A DNA stretch of 26,753 nt, taken from assembly GCF_018372875.1 (NCBI RefSeq), contig NZ_JAHAIF010000040.1:1-26753 (forward strand), written 5' to 3'. This DNA comes from Clostridium sp. Its GTDB lineage: Bacteria; Bacillota; Clostridia; Clostridiales; Clostridiaceae. A program made the position numbers and the translations under genes. This document shows positions 8,360 to 16,900 of this stretch, piece by piece. The notes beneath the pieces are model-generated. The model saw only the letters and a program-made list of their open reading frames with translations. It ran no database searches and was not told the DNA's origin. Position 1 is the stretch's first letter. Every line of letters begins with the position of its first letter.

Positions 8360-9364
8360 TTAAATACTCCTATTACCTTTTAGATACATACTAACATTAG
8401 CAAGCTTTATATTATCTCCATTTTCTAAAGGATATCGTTTATTAGGTTCAAGCCTTTCCCCATTTATAAAAGATCCATTTTTCGATTCTAAATCTACATA
8501 GAAATAATAATAATCCTCTCTTTCTATACGACCATGAATTCTACCAACTGAACTATTTCTAATTGGTATATCTACTGCCCCCTCAAGTCTTCCTAATAAA
8601 TACTTTTCTTTATCTAGATTTATTGTTTTTACTCTATCGCCTTCATAAATTACTAAATTTAAATATTCAATTCTATTTGACCTTATTTCTGTAGTTTTTA
8701 TAACGATATTATTTTCTTTCTTTCTTACTGAAAAGAAACTCCTCTTCTCTGTTTTATCTTTTATTAGCATATTTTCTTGTTCTTTCATTCTTCTGACTTC
8801 ATCTTTTACTAAATCTAGTTTTTCCTTTATTGACTCTAACGTTCCTGTATCATCTCTAAGTTCCATTATTGCCATATCTAGGCTCTCACAATTAACACCA
8901 TACTTTTTACATATTAATAATAAATCTAATAAAAATATCTTTTGATTCATGTATGCATTAGTTACTTCATTAATAAATGGCAAATATATTAACTCTATTT
9001 CTTTTGTTACATAATTGTAAAAGGTATAATTGATATTTAAAAATATATTATTACTATTTAGAAAATAACTTTTTAAATTGACTAAAGTAAATAATATGGT
9101 TCCTATAACTTGTAACATTTCTTGTAATGATATACTATTTTCTTCTATTGCATTAGAAAGTCTAATGCAATTTGTTATATCATATATCAAAGTACTACTA
9201 TCATTAATTATTAACGTTTCAATTTCAATTAGTGGCAACTCTTTATTATAATTCACCATCTTTATTGCATAATCAGCTAAATCATTGTTATTACATTTTA
9301 AAATAAGCTTTATTTTATTATCTTTATTTATCTCCTTAAAACTTATATGGTCCACTGAAAACAT
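8360..9364 (-). CDS. Cytoplasmic DUF6382-like + FHA domain protein
   Basis: The protein has 334 residues from ATG 9364 (GTG 9367 is also possible; the AAGAGGTG site is unusually close to either). The N-terminal ~160 residues resemble the DUF6382-type domain found before FHA domains in Bacillota, with LQEMLQVIGTILFTLVN and a strand-rich FLNINYTFYNYV / IELIYLPF section. A charged, probably coiled-coil linker (~175-210) leads to a C-terminal FHA domain (~255-330) with the expected LLGR, GRIHGR and SKNGSFINGERL elements, so the pThr-binding residues appear intact. No membrane segment is seen. The 460-aa protein at 12465-13847 has the same two end domains. FHA domains bind phosphothreonine, so the nearby kinase and its targets are likely partners. 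Confidence 0.82.
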   Translation of the reverse strand: MFSVDHISFKEINKDNKIKLILKCNNNDLADYAIKMVNYNKELPLIEIETLIINDSSTLIYDITNCIRLSNAIEENSISLQEMLQVIGTILFTLVNLKSYFLNSNNIFLNINYTFYNYVTKEIELIYLPFINEVTNAYMNQKIFLLDLLLICKKYGVNCESLDMAIMELRDDTGTLESIKEKLDLVKDEVRRMKEQENMLIKDKTEKRSFFSVRKKENNIVIKTTEIRSNRIEYLNLVIYEGDRVKTINLDKEKYLLGRLEGAVDIPIRNSSVGRIHGRIEREDYYYFYVDLESKNGSFINGERLEPNKRYPLENGDNIKLANVSMYLKGNRSI

Positions 9365-9372
9365 CACCTCTT

Positions 9373-9786
9373 CTATAGATTTCGATTATACTTATCATCT
9401 TCATAACTATTGATCAATTCTGTATAATCATTAATTTCTTGCTCATCCTGTAATAATTCAGTGTCGCTATCTATAACTTCTGTATCATCTACAGGTATAT
9501 TCTCATCATTCAATAATAATTCTGTACTATCATCACCATCTTCAACTGTTTCTTCATTAGCTATTTCACAATTAGTTTTTGATTTAGTACTTATTCCACT
9601 AAAAGATGTTATTCTAATACTTCGAGAGGTATTACTCTTAATATTCTCATACTTCTCTCCTCTACCAATTGTCAAAACCACTAACTTAGTATCCTCAACA
9701 GGTTTTAATAATACTTTAACTATTAAAACACCAAATAAAATCATTCCTACTATTCCAATTACCATCTTTATAATCTGTAAACTCAT
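9373..9786 (-). CDS. Single-pass membrane protein with acidic tail and four TE(L/V)(L/I) motifs
   Basis: This 137-residue protein starts at ATG 9786, five bases after AGGTGG; the in-frame GTG at 9795 lies inside that site. One membrane helix (about residues 5-27) is followed by a basic patch and a long acidic, presumably cytoplasmic tail. The tail repeats a short motif four times: DDSTELL (85-91), DDTEVI (100-105), DSDTELL (106-112) and NDYTELI (119-125), each a Thr in acidic context with Leu or Ile at +3. That is the sort of site FHA domains bind once phosphorylated. The gene lies between the Ser/Thr kinase and an FHA gene. It matches no family I recognise. A phospho-scaffold role is inference from motif and neighbours. 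Confidence 0.75.
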   Translation of the reverse strand: MSLQIIKMVIGIVGMILFGVLIVKVLLKPVEDTKLVVLTIGRGEKYENIKSNTSRSIRITSFSGISTKSKTNCEIANEETVEDGDDSTELLLNDENIPVDDTEVIDSDTELLQDEQEINDYTELINSYEDDKYNRNL

Positions 9787-9795
9787 TAAAACCAC

Positions 9796-11664
9796 CTACT
9801 CTAGATTTTTCTTTAAATATAGATATTGTGGATCATTAGGTCTTAAATTATCACATGCTTCTGTTTTATCTAAATATTCTAAAGCGCCAGCTGTGTCACC
9901 AACTGTATAACACAATGAAGATAATTTTAGGTATCCTAAATAATGATCCTTATTAATTTCTGTCATTTCTTCATAAGCTGTTCTTGCGGCCTCATAGTTA
10001 TTAAGTTCAACATATATATCTCCTATATTTAGATAGACATCTATACTAACTTGAATATTTAAACATTCATTATAAAGCCCTAATGCCTTAGTTAAGTATT
10101 CATCGTACAAAACTTTATCACTAAATCTAATATTTCTTGCTTTCTCTCTATAAGCTGTAGCAAGCTTGTCCATCACTGTAAAATCCTTCGAATTAATTTT
10201 CTGCGCCTTTAAGATAACTTCGATCTCCTTATCAAAGGCATTTGGTAGTATATCAGCTCCGTAAGTATATATATCGGCAAGTGCAAGATAAGAGGTAACT
10301 GCAAATGATTTATCTGATTCATTTTGAGATATATACTCTTCAAATTTTAAAAGAGCCTCTTCGAATTTTGCTTTATCTATATTTTCTGGATAATTAAATT
10401 GATTACATATCTCCTCTAGAAATTGAAAATCCTCTCCTACTTCTTCTGTATTTTCAACTTCTTGAAAATATTCATAAGCTTTTTTATAGTTAACTTTATA
10501 AAGGTATGCCTTGCCTAGTAAATAATTAATGTTGTCATCTTTCTTTAAAGAACCATCATTATCTATAAGTTTATTTAAATATCTTATACATTCATCATTA
10601 GACCCCATAACTAAGTAGGTCTTTGCAATTTCATAATATCCTTCTTTTTCATTTGAAAGATATTCCTGTGCTTCTTTAAATTCATTAAGGGCTGCTTTAT
10701 AATCCATATTATTTCTAGCCTCTATTCCATTATTAATATAAGAATCAAATTTCTTCTGAAGCTCCCTTGAATACCCTCTCCATCCGCTAAAAGCTAAAAG
10801 AAAAGAAAAAGTAAAACATATTGTTAACAATATAAGTTTCTGTATTCTCTTTTTTACTCTTGTTTCATATTCTCTCCCTAACTTCCCTATATTTATTAAA
10901 TCCTCTTTAAATTCTTCTGCACTTTTATATCTTAAAGACAAATCTATTTGCGTTGATTTTGCTATTATATATTCCATACCTTCTGAAAACTCTTTATTAA
11001 CACTTCTTAACAAAGGCAAAGGAAACTGGTTTTTTTGTGGTTTTATTCCTGTCAAAAGATTAAACATAGTTGCACCTAATGCATATATGTCACTTTGTGG
11101 GCTTATATTTCTAACATCATCTAAAATTTCAGGACTAACATATCCTGTTGTAGCTAAAAGTAGGCTATCATCCCACTCTTCATTTTCTTCCTTTGCTATT
11201 CCAAAATCTATTAGTTTAACTCTACCTTCCTTTGTAACCATAATATTTGCAGGTTTTATATCTTTATGAATTATTGGATGAGGCTTTTGATTATGAAGAT
11301 AAATAAGCACATCACATAGTTGCTTTGAATAATCTACAACTTTATCTTCACTTATTGATATTTCATCCCTTAATATTAGCGATAGATTACGTCCATCAAC
11401 AAAATCCATAACTATATATATATGTTCCTCATCTTCACTAATATCTGTAATTCTAGTAAGTGCTGGATGATCCAATTTTTTTAGAACATCAAATTCTGCT
11501 AATAGATTTGTGCTTTTTTTTCCCCCTTCTTTTTTTATAGCTTTAATAGCCCAAAAAGTTCCAAGCTTTAAGTCTTTTACTAAATAAACAGAGCCCATCC
11601 CCCCAATTCCTAAGGATTGTATAAATTCATACTTTTCATCTATTACTTTACCAACTAAATTCAC
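9796..11664 (-). CDS. Membrane Ser/Thr protein kinase with TPR-like C-terminus
   Basis: This is a 622-residue Hanks-type kinase. The N-terminal kinase domain (~10-265) has the glycine loop GIGGMGSVY (19-27), ATP-binding Lys-41, a helix-C Glu (~57), the catalytic loop HKDIKPAN (133-140, with Lys in place of the usual Arg of HRD), DFG (153-155) and an activation segment ATTGYVSPE. All catalytic residues are present, so it should be active. A membrane helix follows (~277-293), then ~320 residues of TPR-like helical repeats (for example YKAALNEFKEAQEYL). By the inside-positive flanks, the TPR part may be outside the membrane. The start is GTG 11664, with AAGGTGA inside the phosphatase gene that ends two bases earlier. 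Likely substrates are the neighbouring FHA and acidic proteins. Confidence 0.93.
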   Translation of the reverse strand: MNLVGKVIDEKYEFIQSLGIGGMGSVYLVKDLKLGTFWAIKAIKKEGGKKSTNLLAEFDVLKKLDHPALTRITDISEDEEHIYIVMDFVDGRNLSLILRDEISISEDKVVDYSKQLCDVLIYLHNQKPHPIIHKDIKPANIMVTKEGRVKLIDFGIAKEENEEWDDSLLLATTGYVSPEILDDVRNISPQSDIYALGATMFNLLTGIKPQKNQFPLPLLRSVNKEFSEGMEYIIAKSTQIDLSLRYKSAEEFKEDLINIGKLGREYETRVKKRIQKLILLTICFTFSFLLAFSGWRGYSRELQKKFDSYINNGIEARNNMDYKAALNEFKEAQEYLSNEKEGYYEIAKTYLVMGSNDECIRYLNKLIDNDGSLKKDDNINYLLGKAYLYKVNYKKAYEYFQEVENTEEVGEDFQFLEEICNQFNYPENIDKAKFEEALLKFEEYISQNESDKSFAVTSYLALADIYTYGADILPNAFDKEIEVILKAQKINSKDFTVMDKLATAYREKARNIRFSDKVLYDEYLTKALGLYNECLNIQVSIDVYLNIGDIYVELNNYEAARTAYEEMTEINKDHYLGYLKLSSLCYTVGDTAGALEYLDKTEACDNLRPNDPQYLYLKKNLE

Positions 11665-11666
11665 TC

Positions 11667-12455
11667 TTATTCACCTTCATTTACCCTGTATTTAATTGCC
11701 ATTACTGTGATATTATCTCTTTCCCCTTTTCCCTTAATAAGTTCAATATATTTTGTACAAATCTCTCCCATATAACCATAATCAGAGGTCTCCTCAAGTT
11801 CATTTTTCATATCCATAAATTCTCTATCACTCATTTTGTTGTAAAAACCATCACAACAAAGAATGAATAACACATCTTTATTTAACCTACCCACTAAAAA
11901 ATCCGGACTAATACTTGGACCTGAACCAACACATTGGGTTAATATACTTTTCTTTACTTTTTTACTTTCTTCTATTTCACCATTTTGAATGAGTTTATTA
12001 TAATAAGTATGATCTTTAGTTAATTTATTGACTGATGAACTAATAGTATAAATTCTACTATCACCTATATGACATACATAAAACTTTCTATTATAAATAA
12101 GTAAAATAGAAGCTGTTGTCCCTAACCTTATATTATTATCACTAGCATATTTTATTAATTTTCTATTCACATCTCTAATTACACAACTAAGTTCAACTAA
12201 AATATCTCTATCTACTATATTGTTTGAAACTATATTAGCTATTCTATTGTTCCACCACTTTTCTAACTCAAGAACCATTTCCTTACTTGCTAAATCACCA
12301 TTAGATAACCCTCCTAATCCGTCACAAATAGCAAACAGTCCAAATTCATTATTATTTATTTTACCAACCTTGATTAGAAAGTTATCTTCATTTACTTTTT
12401 TCACTCTTCCTTTGTCACTCTTCACAACCACTTCAATAATTTCTTGCCCCATCAT
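11667..12455 (-). CDS. PP2C-family Ser/Thr phosphatase
   Basis: The 262-residue protein spans a whole PP2C (PPM) domain and reverses Ser/Thr phosphorylation using two metal ions. Visible motifs are VNEDNF (Asp-24), ICDGLGGLSNG (Asp-45), a GTTAS strand, HIGDSRIY, LTKDHT, CCDGF (Asp-202) and RDNIT (Asp-247), so the metal-binding aspartates are all in place. There is no membrane segment or extra domain. The start is one of two adjacent ATGs after AGGGGG; the first is used here. The gene lies nine bases after the FHA membrane protein gene and two bases before the kinase GTG. A paired kinase and phosphatase in one operon implies reversible control of shared substrates. Confidence 0.93.
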   Translation of the reverse strand: MMGQEIIEVVVKSDKGRVKKVNEDNFLIKVGKINNNEFGLFAICDGLGGLSNGDLASKEMVLELEKWWNNRIANIVSNNIVDRDILVELSCVIRDVNRKLIKYASDNNIRLGTTASILLIYNRKFYVCHIGDSRIYTISSSVNKLTKDHTYYNKLIQNGEIEESKKVKKSILTQCVGSGPSISPDFLVGRLNKDVLFILCCDGFYNKMSDREFMDMKNELEETSDYGYMGEICTKYIELIKGKGERDNITVMAIKYRVNEGE

Positions 12456-12464
12456 CTTTCCCCC

Positions 12465-13847
12465 TTAACGTTTAAAAATGTATGGAGCATTAGAAAATGT
12501 GACATTATCTCCATCTTTCAATTTATATTTTTCAAGAGAATTTAGTCTTTCTCCATTCAAATAGGTACCATTTTTGCTTTCTAAATCTGTAATATAAAAT
12601 TCTTTTTCTATATAATTTATCTTCGCATGTATCTTTACTACTGTCCCATTTTGAATAGGATAATCTACTTTTTGTTTTAACCTTCCTATAATATATTCAT
12701 CCTTATTAATAGTAATTTTCTCATTTTTATTTTCTTCGTCGCTTATCAAAAATGCTACAATTTCATCTCTATTGTTCAGCTGGTTTAATAATGTAGTTTC
12801 ATCAAATTCTCCACCAATAACACTAACCTGTTCTAAATAAGTTGTTTCATCAGAAGAAGAAATGGACCAGTCATATTCAGCCTCTTCACTTTCATTTAAA
12901 AATGAGCTTCCACTAAATTCTTGAATATTTATATCATCACTTAAAATTTTAGAAGTATTAATATGATGATAATTTTTATTATAGCTGTAGCTGTCTTCCT
13001 CTATATTTATAGGTTTTTTTTCATTTTTCTTTTTTATTGTAGGCAATATCAAGAAATTAATAATAATAAAAGAAACCACTAAATCTATTAGAATTATAAT
13101 TACTATGCTCAACAGCATAAGATTAGGGTTGTCCCAACTCATTTTATATAATGAAACAGACAATACACCTGTCAGTATTTGTGTTGCTATTAATAAGAAA
13201 GTTCCAGCAAGTACGTGATCAATTTTGCATCCACTCCCACTATTTACAGCTTTATTTTTTTCAATCTTTTCTGATATTGGTTTTTCTTGAATAGAATTAA
13301 TTATTTTATTAAGGTTTTCTACTAAGGTATATACGTCAACAAACTTATTTGTTAATTCTCCTTTTATTTTCTTAGCAGTAACAGAACTCATTAAATTCCT
13401 GTCACCATAAGCATCAACTAATTTAAGTAAAGTTAATCTTAATTTATCTATAGGTCTAGCTGTTGTTCCAATATTACTAGGCAGATACATAAATCTAATA
13501 GACTCATTTAATGGTTCTATATAAATATAATCTTCAAATAAATACAACCTCTTTTCGTCAATATTTTTTTCCACTTCGCATTGTAAGTAATTCTTACAAA
13601 TTTTAAGTAAGATTCGAACAAATCCTTTTGTGCTTAAATCTTTATTAGTACTTACATACTTTTTAACGCTCATTAATCCGCTTATATAATAAATTATTTC
13701 TTTTGGATTATTTATGTTATCAACATCTATATTTAGTAATATTTGATTTCTGCTTAGCTCCTTAATACTAATAACTTCTTTTTTATTTATAGAGTTAAAA
13801 TCAATTGTCTTTCTTATTAAATTCTCTGTATCTACAAATCCATTCAT
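12465..13847 (-). CDS. DUF6382-like, two-helix membrane protein with C-terminal FHA domain
   Basis: First gene of the core operon, 460 residues, with a strong AAGGAGG site before ATG 13847. The cytoplasmic N-terminus (~1-185) resembles the DUF6382-type domain of the other FHA protein, including LYLFEDYIYIEPLNESIRF, a section that also recalls the pseudokinase-like part of EssB. Two membrane helices (~213-235, ~243-268) follow, then a disordered acidic linker with DETTYL (333-338) and DETTLL (349-354), and an FHA domain (~383-458) with IIGR, KIHAKI and SKNGTYLNGERL. With both termini inside, the FHA and the ETT sites face the cytoplasm, where the kinase could modify them. ETT sites before FHA domains are known as auto-binding switches in GarA/OdhI proteins. 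An EssB-like role is speculation. Confidence 0.83.
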   Translation of the reverse strand: MNGFVDTENLIRKTIDFNSINKKEVISIKELSRNQILLNIDVDNINNPKEIIYYISGLMSVKKYVSTNKDLSTKGFVRILLKICKNYLQCEVEKNIDEKRLYLFEDYIYIEPLNESIRFMYLPSNIGTTARPIDKLRLTLLKLVDAYGDRNLMSSVTAKKIKGELTNKFVDVYTLVENLNKIINSIQEKPISEKIEKNKAVNSGSGCKIDHVLAGTFLLIATQILTGVLSVSLYKMSWDNPNLMLLSIVIIILIDLVVSFIIINFLILPTIKKKNEKKPINIEEDSYSYNKNYHHINTSKILSDDINIQEFSGSSFLNESEEAEYDWSISSSDETTYLEQVSVIGGEFDETTLLNQLNNRDEIVAFLISDEENKNEKITINKDEYIIGRLKQKVDYPIQNGTVVKIHAKINYIEKEFYITDLESKNGTYLNGERLNSLEKYKLKDGDNVTFSNAPYIFKR

Positions 13848-13874
13848 AACTTTTACCTCCTTACTTCTCCTTTT

Positions 13875-13902
13875 ATTTTACCATATAATTGAATATATTC
13901 AA
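13875..13902 (-). promoter_or_regulatory. Likely sigma-A promoter of the core operon
   Basis: On the minus strand, TTGAAT (plus 13897-13902) and TAAAAT (plus 13875-13880) are separated by 16 bases. The start of transcription would fall ~25 bases before the FHA gene ATG, leaving just the ribosome binding site. The -35 element lies inside the palindrome at 13885-13906. Confidence 0.5.
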
Positions 13903-13906
13903 TTAT
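13885..13906. promoter_or_regulatory. 22-nt perfect palindrome in the divergent promoter region (candidate operator)
   Basis: Two 11-base arms (ATAATTGAATA and its complement) meet without a spacer between the divergent core operon and the Ig-protein gene. It covers the -35 box of the minus-strand promoter and abuts TTGCTT of a possible plus-strand promoter, so a dimeric regulator bound here could control both. No regulator gene is visible in the window. Confidence 0.5.
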
Positions 13907-13936
13907 TTGCTTTATATTGAGTTTATTTTATTATAT
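13907..13936 (+). promoter_or_regulatory. Possible promoter of the Ig-repeat surface protein gene
   Basis: TTGCTT (13907-13912) and TTATAT (13931-13936) are 18 bases apart and end ~22 bases before the ATG. The match is weak, and alternatives exist in this AT-rich stretch. Position in a 110-base divergent gap is the main support. Confidence 0.35.
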
Positions 13937-13958
13937 ACTTTTGTTGAGGAGGGATTTT

Positions 13959-16900
13959 ATGATTAAAAGAAACAAAAAACTTATTTCTTTAATTGTACTT
14001 ACAAATTTCTCAGTACTAAATATCATTAACACTCCAGTTATTGTAAGTGCAAAAGAAATAAGAAGCTATTCAAGTTATTCTAATATCACAAAAGAATATG
14101 ATTCTAATGCTATAGAATATTTTAAACAAATATATAAGAGTAAAAATAAATATACATCAGATGAAGTAATTAATATTCAGAATAATAAGATTGGAGGGTT
14201 AAAACATATTTCCTTAGAAGTTTCATCTAGTGATATACAATCTCCCGATGGTTTAACAAATGTTGACAGTTATGTCTACTTAAATGACCTAGTTAATACT
14301 ATTAAAGATAACAATGCTATATCAAAATCTTTTTATACTTTAACTAGAAACCAGAGTTTAACAACAAATGATAATACTCAAAATAGAAAAGACCAATCAG
14401 ATACAGGTAGTAAGCTAGATTTTTATTTTTATCCAAATGCTGGATTACAAAACACTGATATTAATAACATTTTATTAGATGCTAAAAATTCATTAAATGA
14501 TAGATATAATGTATTTATTCCTAATGAAAATTTTAAAACACAAGACTGTAATATTAGCGATTTAAACCCTAGTAATCTACCTAAAGACATAATTAATCTA
14601 TTAGGTAAGGGGGAAGATAATGCACTATATAATATTAATTCATTAATTCCTGGGAACGAAAGTATTCCAAGTTTGTTAGGTATAAAGGCATATCCATTAA
14701 TATCAACATCTAAACTTGAACTTAATGAAAATGTAGAATGTATAGAATTGCAGGTAGGAGACAATCATTATCTTCTAGATGAAACCCTTTTAAACAAAGA
14801 CCTTTTGATGAATGATTTAAATATTGATGAAAACAGTACTTTAACTCTTAATATTTTTACAAAAGATAACGAAAATAGCATTCATACTTATTCCACTAAT
14901 ATTACGACAAAAAAATCAATAAAAGAAAACGACTATAAATTTAATATTAATAGCTATAGTAACTCCATTGATGAAAATGGTATAAATTATTCCTTATCAG
15001 TAACTTGTCCTGACGAGAATAAAGAAGATAATGTTTATTCAATCTTCAATTTTGATAACAATACGTCTAAGGAAGTTATAACCATTGGTAACTCTAAGCT
15101 AGAATCATCAGGCTCTGCAGATAGTACTTTAACATCTATGGATATGTACTATATGGATCTAAATGGCTACTATTACTCTAAAACTTTTAATAATTTTATT
15201 GATTTAAGTAATAAAAGTTATAATTATCAAGAAGAGATAACACTTAACTTTACCGGGTTAACTCCTTCTAATAGTTATAAACTTTTATCAATAAATGACT
15301 ATAATCTTGAAACTCAATTAGATATTACAAATAATAAAGTAACAATTGAATCTTTTAACGAAAAATACTTGTTAAAAAATGGTGTTAACACAGTTACAAT
15401 AACTGATGGCTCTACTACTTATATATTAAGTTTTTTATATAATTGTAACGAACTTCACTACAAGATATTAGGAAATAATCCATTAGATAATGATACTTTT
15501 AAATTAAATAAGAACTCTACTGATATAGAAATTCAATTGGCCACAAACTTTGAACTTCCAAACTCAAATGAAAATTTTATTTATTTTGGAAGTAGAGAAT
15601 ATCAAAATTGTATTTCAACTACTATTACTTCTTCTAACTTATTAAAGATTAAATTAACTAATTTATCAGATTTACCTGAAGATTTTCAAGATACACTTAA
15701 TATAAAAATTGGTGATAAAAATATACAATTTAATGTTATTAGAGATGCTGTAATGCCTAATTTTCAACTTTTGAATCCTGATTCTGCTAAAAAGGTAGAG
15801 AATACTTACTATTTTGATAGTGATAAAATTGAGTTTAGTATTGAGGATAATAAGGGAATTGATAAAGTATTTATTACTGAAAAGAACGGTGAGCCTGAAG
15901 AACTAACCCCAAATAGTACCATTAATAGAAATTCTAATTACGAGTTTACTAATAATATTTTAACCTTTAGGAATTTGGATCCAAATGTAATCGAAAATTA
16001 TACTATAGACATAATTGATATCTATGGTAATCGCTACACAGAAGTATTAAATTTATTTAGAGATACAAATACACCTTCCATAAACTTATTTGTGAATAAT
16101 AATAGTGATATTAAAATTGATGATACATCATCAAATATCCTTTATATACAATCAAATAAAGTTACAGATGGTAAATTGGATTTAAGCTTCTCTATTTCTG
16201 AAGGTGGAAATTCAGATTTAAGTCTTATAGATACTACATCTATAAGATTAATCTATAATAATGAAAGTTATTCTTTTAGAAGTGAAGAGATATCTTATAA
16301 TGAATTAACTAAATTATATAATGTATCTTTAGATTTACCTGATCCATATAATGTATATTCCACACACTTATTTATAAAGGCATCAGACTATGCTGGACAT
16401 GAATGTTCTTCTGAAAGATTTATTGTTAAATATTATAATGACTACATTGATGATGAGGATATAAATTTTAATTTATCAAGTACTTTGTCACAAAATAACA
16501 AGAATATCTCTTCAAAATTTGATATGGTAAATGGTAACTCTAAGTTTTACATTACTAATAAATTAAAAAATAATAAATTAAATGTAAACTTTGATCCTGA
16601 ACAATTAACTTCCATAAATTCAATTTCTGATATAAATATTGAATATAACTTAGATAATGACGATCCTTCTGATGACATACAAACTACAATAACAAACTCC
16701 TCTGACAAAAAGGATTTTGATTTAAAGCTTACAGAAGGAGTAAACAACTTAAAATTCACTATAAATTGCTATAACGGTAATGTTTATGAAGGAAATGTAG
16801 AAATATATTATGATACTACATTACCTTCTATTGAACTAATTGATAGTTGTGGAAATAATGTACTAGGTAATACTAATCTAAAAAATCCTATAACTATGAT

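Noticed and set aside
9461..9910. 149-codon plus-strand frame across the acidic protein and kinase genes
   Set aside because: Low-complexity Ser/Val/Leu product antisense to two well-supported genes; no start signal.
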